From positions 1-5,812 of the forward strand of contig CASFFJ010000099.1 in assembly GCA_949293915.1 (NCBI GenBank): a stretch of DNA of 5,812 nucleotides, written 5' to 3'. Shown in pieces: positions 1 through 5,812 of this stretch. A program made the position numbers and the translations under genes. The DNA comes from an uncultured Christensenella sp. Lineage in GTDB: Bacteria; Bacillota; Clostridia; Christensenellales; UBA1242. Each line of letters begins with the position of its first letter. Position 1 is the stretch's first letter. Below the pieces are notes generated by a model. The model saw only the letters and a program-made list of their open reading frames with translations. It made no database searches and was not told where the DNA came from.

Positions 1-4
1 TCTC

Positions 5-24
5 TTTTCTATAATTATAGAAAA
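5..24. repeat. Perfect 20-bp palindrome, possible weak bidirectional terminator
   Basis: Bases 5-24 read the same on both strands: a 10-base arm ttttctataa followed directly by its reverse complement. Each arm ends in a run of four A or T, which is the outline of a bidirectional terminator. The stem has only one G:C pair per arm and no loop bases, so it would be weak. It lies downstream of the decayed segment at 104-236 in the direction of transcription. It could equally be a chance product of A+T-rich DNA. Confidence 0.3.
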
Positions 25-103
25 ACAAGCAATAAAAATAAAGAATAAGTATCTTAAAAAGATGCGATAAAAGTAGATTAAAATTTTTGCATTAGAAAAA
101 CTT

Positions 104-236
104 CTAGTTTAAAAAATACGTTATAAAACTTTGCTGATAATGAGACATTATACCTAGATATTAGTTGTACAAAATTAAAAGCTCGACTTCTTGGATAAAT
201 ATTGCTAATTTTGACACCATTAAATGTATCAAAATA
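104..236 (-). pseudogene. Possible remnant of a reverse transcriptase C-terminus (frameshifted)
   Basis: No intact gene lies left of 347, but two overlapping minus-strand frames read like protein. The first runs from 236 to about 159 and includes NIYPRSRAFNFVQLI. The second continues from about 160 and reads YLGIMSHYQQSF before a TAG at 106-104. Joined by a small frameshift they give FVQLI-(NS)-YLGIMSHYQ. From memory this resembles the thumb-region motif (NSYLGxxxHxNSY) of group II intron, diversity-generating and defence-type reverse transcriptases. The second frame has a TAA exactly where the motif's Ser would be. The catalytic part (YxDD) is absent and there is no start codon or ribosome site. 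If real, it is a tail fragment of about 45 residues. Chance similarity in A+T-rich DNA cannot be excluded. Confidence 0.3.
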
Positions 237-242
237 TTAATT

Positions 243-281
243 AAAAAATGTCTTAGACTATCGTTATAATACAAAAGACAT
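243..281 (-). terminator. Possible rho-independent terminator of the restriction-modification operon
   Basis: On the minus strand ATGTCTT (281-275) pairs perfectly with AAGACAT (254-248), followed by a run of six T (248-243, sharing one base with the stem). The arrangement of stem then U-run fits a terminator for transcripts coming from the HNH nuclease gene, whose stop is 66 bases upstream. Against it, the stem is only 7 bp with two G:C pairs and the loop is 20 bases, so it would be weak. Confidence 0.4.
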
Positions 282-346
282 CCCTACTAGCAAAATGATA
301 AACTTACTAGAAAAAACCTCTATAAAGTGCCGATTTTATCGATATT

Positions 347-1546
347 TTAGCTTAAAACCACTCTTGGAGGTATGCCAGCTCTCATATCAAAAAAAGCCAA
401 CATCCTATCATTAATAAATTGAGGTTCGATTTCAGTTATCGTAGTTATTTCTTGTACAAAAATCTTATCTTCATCATTTAAATTATTAGAAATAATTAAA
501 TGTCCTTCTTCAAAATCAATCAGACGTCTATCAAATAACTTATGATGATTTTCACATAGCCAAATCCCATTATCAATATCTGTAGCCAAAGCTAATTTTT
601 GTTCAAAAGTTAAGTCGTTTCGTTTTCTAATCTGATTGACTTCGTAAATGTGTGCCGCTTGTATAACGCTATCAATTTTACATCCACAAAGAGCACATCT
701 TTTTTCGCCACCAGTTTTATTTAATAAATTGTAAACAAATTTTGGATTTCTTAAATTATCCTTTACAGTATCAGAATCATCATTATCAAATTCATATGAA
801 TCATCTAATACCTCGATATTATGTTTGTTAATTGAATCCTCAAAATTTGAAATTGATTCTATATCTTTATCACTTAATTTGGTTGAACCGTTATCAACTA
901 TTTGAAACAATTTAATAGGTTTATCGGTTACAGCAGAAACAGCATAGCACAATAAAGTGGTTTCTTTTTGATTTGCACCAAAAGTTTTTCCATATATATG
1001 ATAATATTCTCCTTCATCGGTAATATAAGTTGATTGATTGCTAGAATTTGCCCCTCGATTTTCATTTCTTGCACGAATTATATCTCTTACTGTATTAAAT
1101 GGTAATATCTCAACTCCAGGTAATCCGTAATCAGCATTGAGAAAAGTGACCCCCGCTGTTTTTAACATTCTATAAAAAAATTGCATATAAGAAGTATTGT
1201 TATTTCCGAAAAAAGGCATGAAATAAAAATAAAAGCTAGACTTTTTCCTATTATATTTTTGCTCATTCAGAAATATAGACAACGCGGTTGGTATGCTTTG
1301 AATTTGATAATCTCTTCCTCTGATTATTCCATTTTGGGATAAATTAATATAAATAAATTGATTATTGGTTTCTAGCTTTATCAACCTTCCGACAATACGA
1401 TCTTCTTTCCATTTGACTTCATAATCTTCAAGTTGGCCAAACAATCGACAAATTATATCATCAAATATTTCTTTAGTAAGATAAGTATCGACAGTTGGTA
1501 CTTTATCTTGTGCTCCTAATCTGTTGACATAAAAAGTAGGTTTCAT
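347..1546 (-). CDS. HNH restriction endonuclease, partner of the fused methyltransferase
   Basis: A 399-residue protein, probably the DNA-cutting subunit of the Type II system. The nuclease domain is near the C-terminus: CALC zinc ligands (C284, C287), AAH with H299, then DNGIWLCENHHKLFD (residues 326-339) carrying N327, C331 and H335. This matches the HNH_2-type beta-beta-alpha-metal fold, and all expected key residues are present. Residues 1-280 have no domain I can name and presumably contain target recognition and dimer contacts; an acidic stretch (about 247-259) separates them from the nuclease. The ATG overlaps the methyltransferase stop as ATGA, pointing to translational coupling; a GAGG lies 13 bases upstream, a little far for a ribosome site. 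The protein ends at TAA (349-347). Nuclease function rests on the motif and restriction role on the operon. A nuclease specific for modified DNA is possible but less likely beside a methyltransferase. Confidence 0.85.
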   Translation of the reverse strand: MKPTFYVNRLGAQDKVPTVDTYLTKEIFDDIICRLFGQLEDYEVKWKEDRIVGRLIKLETNNQFIYINLSQNGIIRGRDYQIQSIPTALSIFLNEQKYNRKKSSFYFYFMPFFGNNNTSYMQFFYRMLKTAGVTFLNADYGLPGVEILPFNTVRDIIRARNENRGANSSNQSTYITDEGEYYHIYGKTFGANQKETTLLCYAVSAVTDKPIKLFQIVDNGSTKLSDKDIESISNFEDSINKHNIEVLDDSYEFDNDDSDTVKDNLRNPKFVYNLLNKTGGEKRCALCGCKIDSVIQAAHIYEVNQIRKRNDLTFEQKLALATDIDNGIWLCENHHKLFDRRLIDFEEGHLIISNNLNDEDKIFVQEITTITEIEPQFINDRMLAFFDMRAGIPPRVVLS

Positions 1547-3384
1547 AATGTAATCAAGACCTCTTCCCTATTTCTAAAACTTATTATATCAAATTTTGCA
1601 TTATTTTTCTTTATCCAAGTTTTCAACAAGTCATTACTTTTATTTTTATAATCTAAGATATTAGAAAGATAGATACGACATCCTTTAGATTTAGCTATTT
1701 CTAAAAAGGTTAATAATCTTATTTCTTCGACACTATTCCAGCCTTTGAAGCCTCTTTTCCCATCATTATAACTCGCTAAAGTGATAAGGTAAGGCGGATC
1801 AACGTAAAGACAAGTATGTTCATCTATTTCACATAGTAATTCTTCATAATCTTTTGATTCAAAAGACACATTAATTTCCTTTATTCTTCTTGAAAAAGAA
1901 ACAATTTTCTCTTTTATGCTTTCGCTGTAGCCACTTTCACCAACTGGGTTATTAAATTCATAATTAGAATTGAATCTTAATTGTTGCTGATAGCCATATA
2001 AAATTAATACAAATAAATACTTTTCCCATCCAGACTTTTTCCTATATTCATTATTAAACTTTGCTCGAAATTTAAAATAATTTTCTTTACCGTGTTTTGT
2101 TAGTGAATTTTCTTCGATAGTCTTATCTATAAATTTTAGTAATGTACTTGTATCCTCATTTTTAAACATAAAAACCAAATCTTTTAAAATAAAATTAATA
2201 TCATTATAAATGTAACTATTAAATCCATTCATATTGATACCTACATTAAATCCACCAGCCATGAGATCAATAAAAGATTCATTTTTCCCACTTTTTATAG
2301 TCTTTTTTATGAATTCGATAATAGTTGATTTACCTCCCATGTAATTTAATGGGCAATAATAATTAATTTCTTCAATATTTTTTTTCTTTCCAAAAAAGAT
2401 ATACTCAAAATGTTCATTTGATGAAAATGTTTTAAAATTTCTATATTTTTTATACACTATTGTTTTGCATTCAATTGTGTCTAATTCGCAATATCTTTTT
2501 AAAACATTAAGAATATAATCTTTGGACATGAGTCCATCACTACTATAACTCATCATTACATACTTTGCTTTCGTATTTGCAATAATATAATCGAATTCAA
2601 CATCGACCTTATATTTTTCAGACCATGTATTACTTACTGAAGGAAACTTTCTTGTTCCTGTTACACCATGCAATTCAGGATTATCATTCAATGCAAGGGT
2701 TTCTAGAATGTGGTATTGTACTGTATATTTATTTTTTGTATACGGAGGATCTAAATATAAAATATCACAATCAACATCTTTAATTATTTCTTTTAAATTT
2801 GCATTATAAAACTTAACGTTCTTAGAAGTCTTATTTTCTGATTCCACATGTAAAAATTCAATTTTCTTTATTGCTCTAGGATCCCATTTCTTTAAAAAAG
2901 CTCCATAAACACCAGCAACGTTAGAAATTTTAGAAATCGATTCAAATAAGCAAGCCAAAAGATAAAAGTACTCAATTTCATTAATTTTTTTATCTTTTTT
3001 CCACTCTTCTATAGAACTCCTAAAATAATCAATTCTTCCGGCATTAAAGTCAGTAAAATACATTCTGCCAGATGATTTTGGAGCATAATTTTTAAAGAAA
3101 AAACCATCAATTGTATTACTATTGCTATTGAAAAAATCAATTGGGTCGAACCCAAGATTATTAAATGAAACTTTGTCTTTGACAATTCTTCCATATGAAA
3201 AAATAGAGGCAAATTTTAAATTATCGTTTATTATCACATTATATATATCCTTTAAATAATCTGATACGCTTCCTGTGCCTGAAAAAGCATCAAAAAAAAC
3301 AAGATTTTCTTTTAGCAAATCATGGCTCGACAACATTTCTCTTATTTCTTTTTTAATTGTTTCTTTGTTTCCAAGATATCTCAT
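1543..3384 (-). CDS. Fused two-domain DNA adenine-N6 methyltransferase (M.FokI/M.LlaI-like, D12 class)
   Basis: A 613-residue protein with two complete methyltransferase domains in tandem, using S-adenosylmethionine to methylate adenine N6. Domain 1 has the start motif MRYLGNK, the SAM-binding DAFSGTGS (residues 32-39) and catalytic DPPY (212-215). Domain 2 repeats the pattern: YMGGKS (348-353), FIDLMAGGFNVG (371-382) and DPPY (529-532). Tandem fusion of two D12-class domains is known from M.FokI, M.StsI and M.LlaI, where each domain modifies one strand of an asymmetric site. By analogy this enzyme should recognise a non-palindromic sequence with adenine on both strands; the sequence itself cannot be read off. 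The ATG is 3 bases after the controller stop, with a weak AAAGAG upstream inside that gene. The end overlaps the nuclease start by 4 bases. Both catalytic motifs look intact, so it is probably active. Confidence 0.95.
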   Translation of the reverse strand: MRYLGNKETIKKEIREMLSSHDLLKENLVFFDAFSGTGSVSDYLKDIYNVIINDNLKFASIFSYGRIVKDKVSFNNLGFDPIDFFNSNSNTIDGFFFKNYAPKSSGRMYFTDFNAGRIDYFRSSIEEWKKDKKINEIEYFYLLACLFESISKISNVAGVYGAFLKKWDPRAIKKIEFLHVESENKTSKNVKFYNANLKEIIKDVDCDILYLDPPYTKNKYTVQYHILETLALNDNPELHGVTGTRKFPSVSNTWSEKYKVDVEFDYIIANTKAKYVMMSYSSDGLMSKDYILNVLKRYCELDTIECKTIVYKKYRNFKTFSSNEHFEYIFFGKKKNIEEINYYCPLNYMGGKSTIIEFIKKTIKSGKNESFIDLMAGGFNVGINMNGFNSYIYNDINFILKDLVFMFKNEDTSTLLKFIDKTIEENSLTKHGKENYFKFRAKFNNEYRKKSGWEKYLFVLILYGYQQQLRFNSNYEFNNPVGESGYSESIKEKIVSFSRRIKEINVSFESKDYEELLCEIDEHTCLYVDPPYLITLASYNDGKRGFKGWNSVEEIRLLTFLEIAKSKGCRIYLSNILDYKNKSNDLLKTWIKKNNAKFDIISFRNREEVLITL

Positions 3385-3387
3385 TAT

Positions 3388-3570
3388 TCAATCTCGCTCT
3401 TTTTTATATAATTCGCTTAATTTCCTTTGAACTCTAAAAGTAGGCCTACTTCTTCCATTTTCATAACGATTAACGCTTTCAAAAGTAATCCCAAGCAATT
3501 TGGCAAGGTCAGTTTGAGAAAGCATTAATTTAATTCTTAACTTTTTAATTTCTTCTGGAGTAAAGTTCAC
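3388..3570 (-). CDS. Small Xre-family helix-turn-helix protein, probable controller (C) protein
   Basis: A 60-residue protein that is almost entirely one Xre-type helix-turn-helix. LSQTDLAKLLG (residues 17-27) forms the first two helix elements, and TFESVNRYENG (29-39) covers the recognition helix, followed by RSRP. Being first in the operon and 3 bases ahead of the methyltransferase, it is probably the controller that times expression, as C.LlaI does ahead of its fused methyltransferase. The start is GTG (3570-3568); TGA lies two codons upstream in frame and no in-frame ATG exists before residue 15. No Shine-Dalgarno sequence precedes GTG, and a TATAAT box ends 7 bases before it, so the message is probably leaderless, as for several C-protein genes. 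Autoregulation is inferred from position. It is shorter than typical C proteins (about 75-100 residues) and could be a simple repressor. Confidence 0.85.
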   Translation of the reverse strand: MNFTPEEIKKLRIKLMLSQTDLAKLLGITFESVNRYENGRSRPTFRVQRKLSELYKKERD

Positions 3571-3574
3571 GATT

Positions 3575-3627
3575 CATATTATATAACAAAAATATGACAA
3601 AATGCACTATATATAGAAAATATATGA
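3575..3627 (-). promoter_or_regulatory. Imperfect direct repeat 30 bp apart, candidate controller operator
   Basis: Two minus-strand copies begin TCATAT at 3627 and 3597, exactly 30 bases apart, and match at 17 of 23 aligned positions, including a shared TATATA block. The downstream copy covers the -10 box, and the upstream one contains the 10-bp palindrome CTATATATAG (3607-3616), about 36-45 bases before the inferred transcription start. A spacing near three helical turns and this position suit binding sites for the adjacent Xre-like protein. The A+T richness makes chance matches likely, so this is tentative. Confidence 0.25.
3578..3583 (-). promoter_or_regulatory. Probable -10 box of the restriction-modification operon (leaderless start)
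   Basis: The minus strand reads a perfect TATAAT at 3583-3578. Transcription from it would start about at 3572-3570, at or next to the GTG of the controller gene. No good -35 sits at 16-18 bases: position 3606-3601 reads TGCATT on this strand. The nearest good match, TTGTCA at 3600-3595, is only 11 bases away. A strong -10 with a poor -35 fits a promoter needing an activator, which would suit a controller protein. Confidence 0.5.
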
Positions 3628-3670
3628 GATATTTTTCCAAATATATAAGCTGGTTTTAGGAATAAAATCA

Positions 3671-3837
3671 CTACTTTATAAAAAATAGCAATAGTCGTGT
3701 CCTATTACCTTCTTCATAGTCTTTAAGACTCTTTTCGCTTATTTCTGTTCTTTTTCTTGAATAGCCCGTTTTATTCTTGCTTCTTTTAATCTTTTGCCAA
3801 ACTCTTTTATATCTAACTCAGATAATTCTAGGAACAT
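3671..3837 (-). pseudogene. Broken Xre-type helix-turn-helix regulator
   Basis: From ATG at 3837 (an in-frame ATG also lies at 3849) the minus strand reads MFLELSELDIKEFGKRLKEA and RIKR, the usual beginning of an Xre-family DNA-binding domain, then hits TAA at 3741-3739. From about 3766 the next frame carries on the same domain: GYSRKRTEISEKSLKDYEEG, then NRT, ending at TAG 3673-3671. SEKSLKDYEEGNRT is the recognition helix and the standard Y-E-x-G turn. Joining the frames leaves about four or five residues missing between GYS and RTEIS, where QEELA-like residues of helix 2 normally sit. One base loss plus a short deletion therefore inactivated it. The start overlaps the end of the preceding small gene, as in an operon. 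It differs in sequence from the intact regulator at 3388-3570, so it is not simply a duplicate of it. Confidence 0.6.
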
Positions 3838-4073
3838 TAACTGCAACATCAATCCATGTAACTAGAGTCATTCTATAAATTAAAGACTCATTATCTTTAA
3901 ACTCTATTTTATGATTTTGGTTTTGATCAATTAACCAATGATATTTGTATTCTCGAATGAGATATTTAGTCTTATTATAAGTTTTAATTCTTAATTCAAA
4001 ATACACATCCGTAAAATAATATCTCTTAAACATTATTCTTAAATATTTCTATAATATTATTATTTTTGCTCAT
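3818..4073 (-). pseudogene. Small unrecognised gene, probably frameshifted near its start
   Basis: An open stretch of 71 codons runs from ATG at 4033 to TGA at 3820-3818, but no ribosome site precedes that ATG. A better start is ATG at 4073, right after AAAGGAG, although spacing to it is only one base. It reads MSKNNNIIEIFKNNV and then stops at TAA 4028-4026. A one-base change near 4030 would join it to FKRYYFTDVYFELRIK and the rest, giving a protein of about 85 residues, polar and rich in Lys, Tyr and Asn, with no signal peptide or membrane segment. I do not recognise the family. Its 3' end overlaps the start of the broken regulator, suggesting they once formed an operon with GmrSD. Alternatively the 71-codon version is intact and expressed. 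Confidence 0.45.
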
Positions 4074-4079
4074 GCTCCT

Positions 4080-4639
4080 TTAGACATTTTCTAAAGAACA
4101 CATCATGGAATATTTATATTTATGAACTTTAATAACATCTTCAAAGAAGTATCTAAATAATTTTCAAATAAATTTATCAGCAACCGACCTGCTTTAGATA
4201 AATCGCAATCAGTAATACTTGTTCTATTTTCTACAATCTCGAAAGCTTCAATTAGAAGAATTACATATTTTACGAAAGCAACATCAAATCAAATCAATTT
4301 ACAATTATCACCGATATTTTTAGTAGAAGTTTCCGTTGCATTTGTATAAATAATAATCAGCCTTCCTCTATAATAACTTAATTCATACTTATTGTGCAAG
4401 TCGTAGCCAACCACTACTCAATTAAACTCACTCACATAATATGATATGATTTGGTCTTCTTTTAATGGTTCATCCGAATTTATTAGATATATTCCTTTTG
4501 AATAAGTTTTGATTGTTTTTTATTCTTCAAGACGATTAAGTAACTCAAATAATGTTTTATAAGGGGTTATTTGAAAGTTGTGAGTTCTTTTGTAAGAAAC
4601 ATCAAAGACTTTACATTTATTTTGCTTAAAAGTATTCAC
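4080..4639 (-). pseudogene. Decayed unrecognised gene downstream of GmrSD, with in-frame stops and a frameshift
   Basis: From GTG at 4639 one frame reads as plausible protein for over 500 bases but is cut by TAA at 4522-4520 and TGA at 4420-4418 and 4291-4289. It begins VNTFKQNKCKVFDVSYKR, continues through YDLHNKYELSYYRGRLIIIY, and reaches LLINLFENYL. Each stop is one transition from a sense codon (CAA to TAA, TGG to TGA). Near 4115 the sense moves to the next frame, reading RYFFEDVIKVHKYKYSMM before TAA at 4082-4080, so there is also a frameshift. The repaired product would be about 185 residues. I recognise no domain. It starts 18 bases after the GmrSD stop, so it was probably an accessory gene of that operon. 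GTG has no visible ribosome site, and TAA directly precedes it. Confidence 0.5.
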
Positions 4640-4657
4640 TTATAGTTTTTTAATAAT

Positions 4658-5812
4658 TCATACATTTATTATTTTACTCCACCAAAGTTCTATAAAATAT
4701 TTATCTGCCAATCTATTGCTTCTTTTAGAGATATCATTAATTGTCCATTCGCTTTTGTTTTCATTGTACTCAACAAATTTTTTGCACAAATTATAAGAAG
4801 ATTGTGAATAAATCTTTAATTTAGTGCTAAAGTTCTTACCTTTGCATTTATTGTTAAGAGTTGTTGACAGAGGAAGTAAATTACCAATTAAACAGGCATC
4901 ATTTATATCATTAGCATCATCCATAATGTGTTCAATTGATGGTATTTTTGCAGAATGCTCGTCATTATTGCAGAAACTACTCTCTATTTTTGAAAAAACA
5001 TAATCAACAATTCTTTTGTTTGAAGTATTACTAAATTTTTTATTATGATGTGAATATCCAAGCTCTACAAAATTAGCCTTCACTAAATCATAACTTGGTA
5101 AAAATGGATTTAGCACATTCTTAAGAAATAAAATATCGCAATTTTTTTCATCATGTATCTTAAGTGCAAGAGAAGATATCGACGAATCAATGATATTTGT
5201 TGTCTGCTTCCCTAAAATAAGATATATAAAATAAAAAATTTCTAAGATTTCTAAAGATTTGCCAAATGTTTCATTATTCATTTTTTCTTCATCAACACAT
5301 TCAAATAATGATAGGAGCAACGGCCTAACTTGCATGATATTCATTTTTTTAAAGAAATTCAAAGAGGTAAATGTTTTGTCAGAATAATACTTTGTTCCTT
5401 TTAATTTATCAGGGTTAATTATCAAACCATAAAAGTTTGAACAGGACGATAAAGAATTTAACAAGCTTTCTACTTCGTTTTTGTTTGTTTTTAAACGTAT
5501 GGTTTTAAACTCAGTATTCCTTTTTATTTTACCGTATGCATGTATGCAATAATGTCGAATGAAATTGTTAAAGTAATCAGCTTTTACATTGGTTAAATTA
5601 GAGGTTATTTTATTCCATGTATTAAAAACCTTTTCTTGCCCCGCTTTAGTTCGCATATAACTATAAATAAAATTTTTAATTAGTTCATGTTGCTCTAACG
5701 GTATTCCTCTAGCATTTAAAGTTTCAAAAATTCTATAACCATCAACTTCTGAATTTACTTTTATTTCAATAGCTTCCACTTCACTTAATTTTTTAACCAA
5801 GCTAGATAAAGA
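4658..5812 (-). CDS. GmrSD-family (DUF262/DUF1524) modification-dependent restriction protein, N-terminus off window
   Basis: Open to the right edge, so at least 384 C-terminal residues are visible. TTG at 5800 is not a credible start because the frame continues and the conserved N-terminal DUF262 region (with the DGQQR-type motif) is missing. Numbering from that TTG, YRIFETLNARGIPLEQHELIKN (22-43) is the DUF262 signature F-x-x-LN-x-x-G...LIKN. The DUF1524 HNH-like nuclease follows: SIEHIMDD (288-295, with His), LIGNLLPL (304-311) and LNNK...FSTK (315-327). EWTINDISKRSNRLA...WW (351-374) is the family's usual C-terminal helix. GmrSD enzymes are Type IV systems that cleave phage DNA with glucosylated hydroxymethylcytosine, with the NTPase part and nuclease often fused as here. 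The usual Pro after EHI is replaced by Asp. The exact modification recognised cannot be inferred. It ends at TGA 4660-4658. Confidence 0.85.
   Translation of the reverse strand, partial: SLSSLVKKLSEVEAIEIKVNSEVDGYRIFETLNARGIPLEQHELIKNFIYSYMRTKAGQEKVFNTWNKITSNLTNVKADYFNNFIRHYCIHAYGKIKRNTEFKTIRLKTNKNEVESLLNSLSSCSNFYGLIINPDKLKGTKYYSDKTFTSLNFFKKMNIMQVRPLLLSLFECVDEEKMNNETFGKSLEILEIFYFIYLILGKQTTNIIDSSISSLALKIHDEKNCDILFLKNVLNPFLPSYDLVKANFVELGYSHHNKKFSNTSNKRIVDYVFSKIESSFCNNDEHSAKIPSIEHIMDDANDINDACLIGNLLPLSTTLNNKCKGKNFSTKLKIYSQSSYNLCKKFVEYNENKSEWTINDISKRSNRLADKYFIELWWSKIINV

Noticed and set aside
3009..3212. A 67-codon minus-strand open frame inside the methyltransferase gene
   Set aside because: It is a shadow frame overlapping a well-conserved methyltransferase domain, with a composition typical of out-of-frame A+T-rich DNA and no ribosome site.
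3629..3644. Inverted repeat atattt-ttcc-aaatat upstream of the controller gene
   Set aside because: Six A/T-only pairs are expected by chance in this composition, and it has no terminator tail.
3718..3730. Inverted repeat agtctttaagact, resembling a controller-protein box (GACT/AGTC)
   Set aside because: It lies inside the codons for SLKDYE of the broken regulator and about 150 bases from the controller start, so it is better explained as coding sequence.
4286..4425. TGA codons at plausible Trp positions, suggesting a TGA=Trp code or stop-codon recoding
   Set aside because: Intact genes here use TGG for Trp and end in TGA at the expected protein ends. The same decayed gene also carries TAA and a frameshift, so nonsense mutation explains it.
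5789..5800. TTG at 5800 as a real start of the GmrSD-like gene
   Set aside because: The frame stays open to the window edge and the conserved N-terminal DUF262 half is missing, so the gene must begin outside the window.
1..5812. CRISPR array, tRNA, rRNA, insertion-sequence ends
   Set aside because: No regularly spaced repeats, cloverleaf-like sequences, transposase genes or terminal inverted repeats with target duplications were seen on either strand.

Overview
The window is very A+T-rich (roughly three quarters A+T by eye), and every gene I can support reads on the minus strand, so biological order runs from the right edge to the left. Trp is written TGG in the intact genes, and several of them end in TGA, so the standard bacterial code applies and this is not a TGA=Trp mollicute. 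A low-GC bacterium is the best guess; nothing fixes the genus.

Right third (5812 to 4658): the C-terminal two thirds of a GmrSD-type (DUF262/DUF1524) modification-dependent restriction enzyme. Its N-terminus lies beyond the window. Downstream, 4639 to 3671, is a run of decayed genes: an unrecognised gene with in-frame stops, a small gene with a probable frameshift, and a wrecked Xre-type helix-turn-helix regulator.

Left-centre (3600 to 347): an intact, tightly packed Type II restriction-modification operon in the order controller, methyltransferase, nuclease. It encodes a 60-residue Xre-like protein, probably from a leaderless message. Next comes a 613-residue methyltransferase made of two fused adenine methyltransferase domains, each with its own DPPY motif, as in M.FokI and M.LlaI. 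Last is a 399-residue protein with a C-terminal HNH nuclease domain. The first junction is 3 nt and the second is a 4-nt ATGA overlap, so the three proteins are almost certainly made from one message. The two methyltransferase domains would protect the two strands of an asymmetric site, and the HNH protein would cut unmodified DNA.

Left end (1 to 346): no intact gene. It holds a possible terminator for the operon, a short two-frame segment that looks like the C-terminal end of a reverse transcriptase, and a perfect 20-bp palindrome.

Together this looks like a piece of a defence island: one live Type II system, one apparently live Type IV system, and decaying genes between and beside them. 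I see no clearly new system. The most unusual items are the HNH nuclease paired with a fused FokI-style methyltransferase, the decayed genes behind GmrSD, and the possible reverse-transcriptase remnant.
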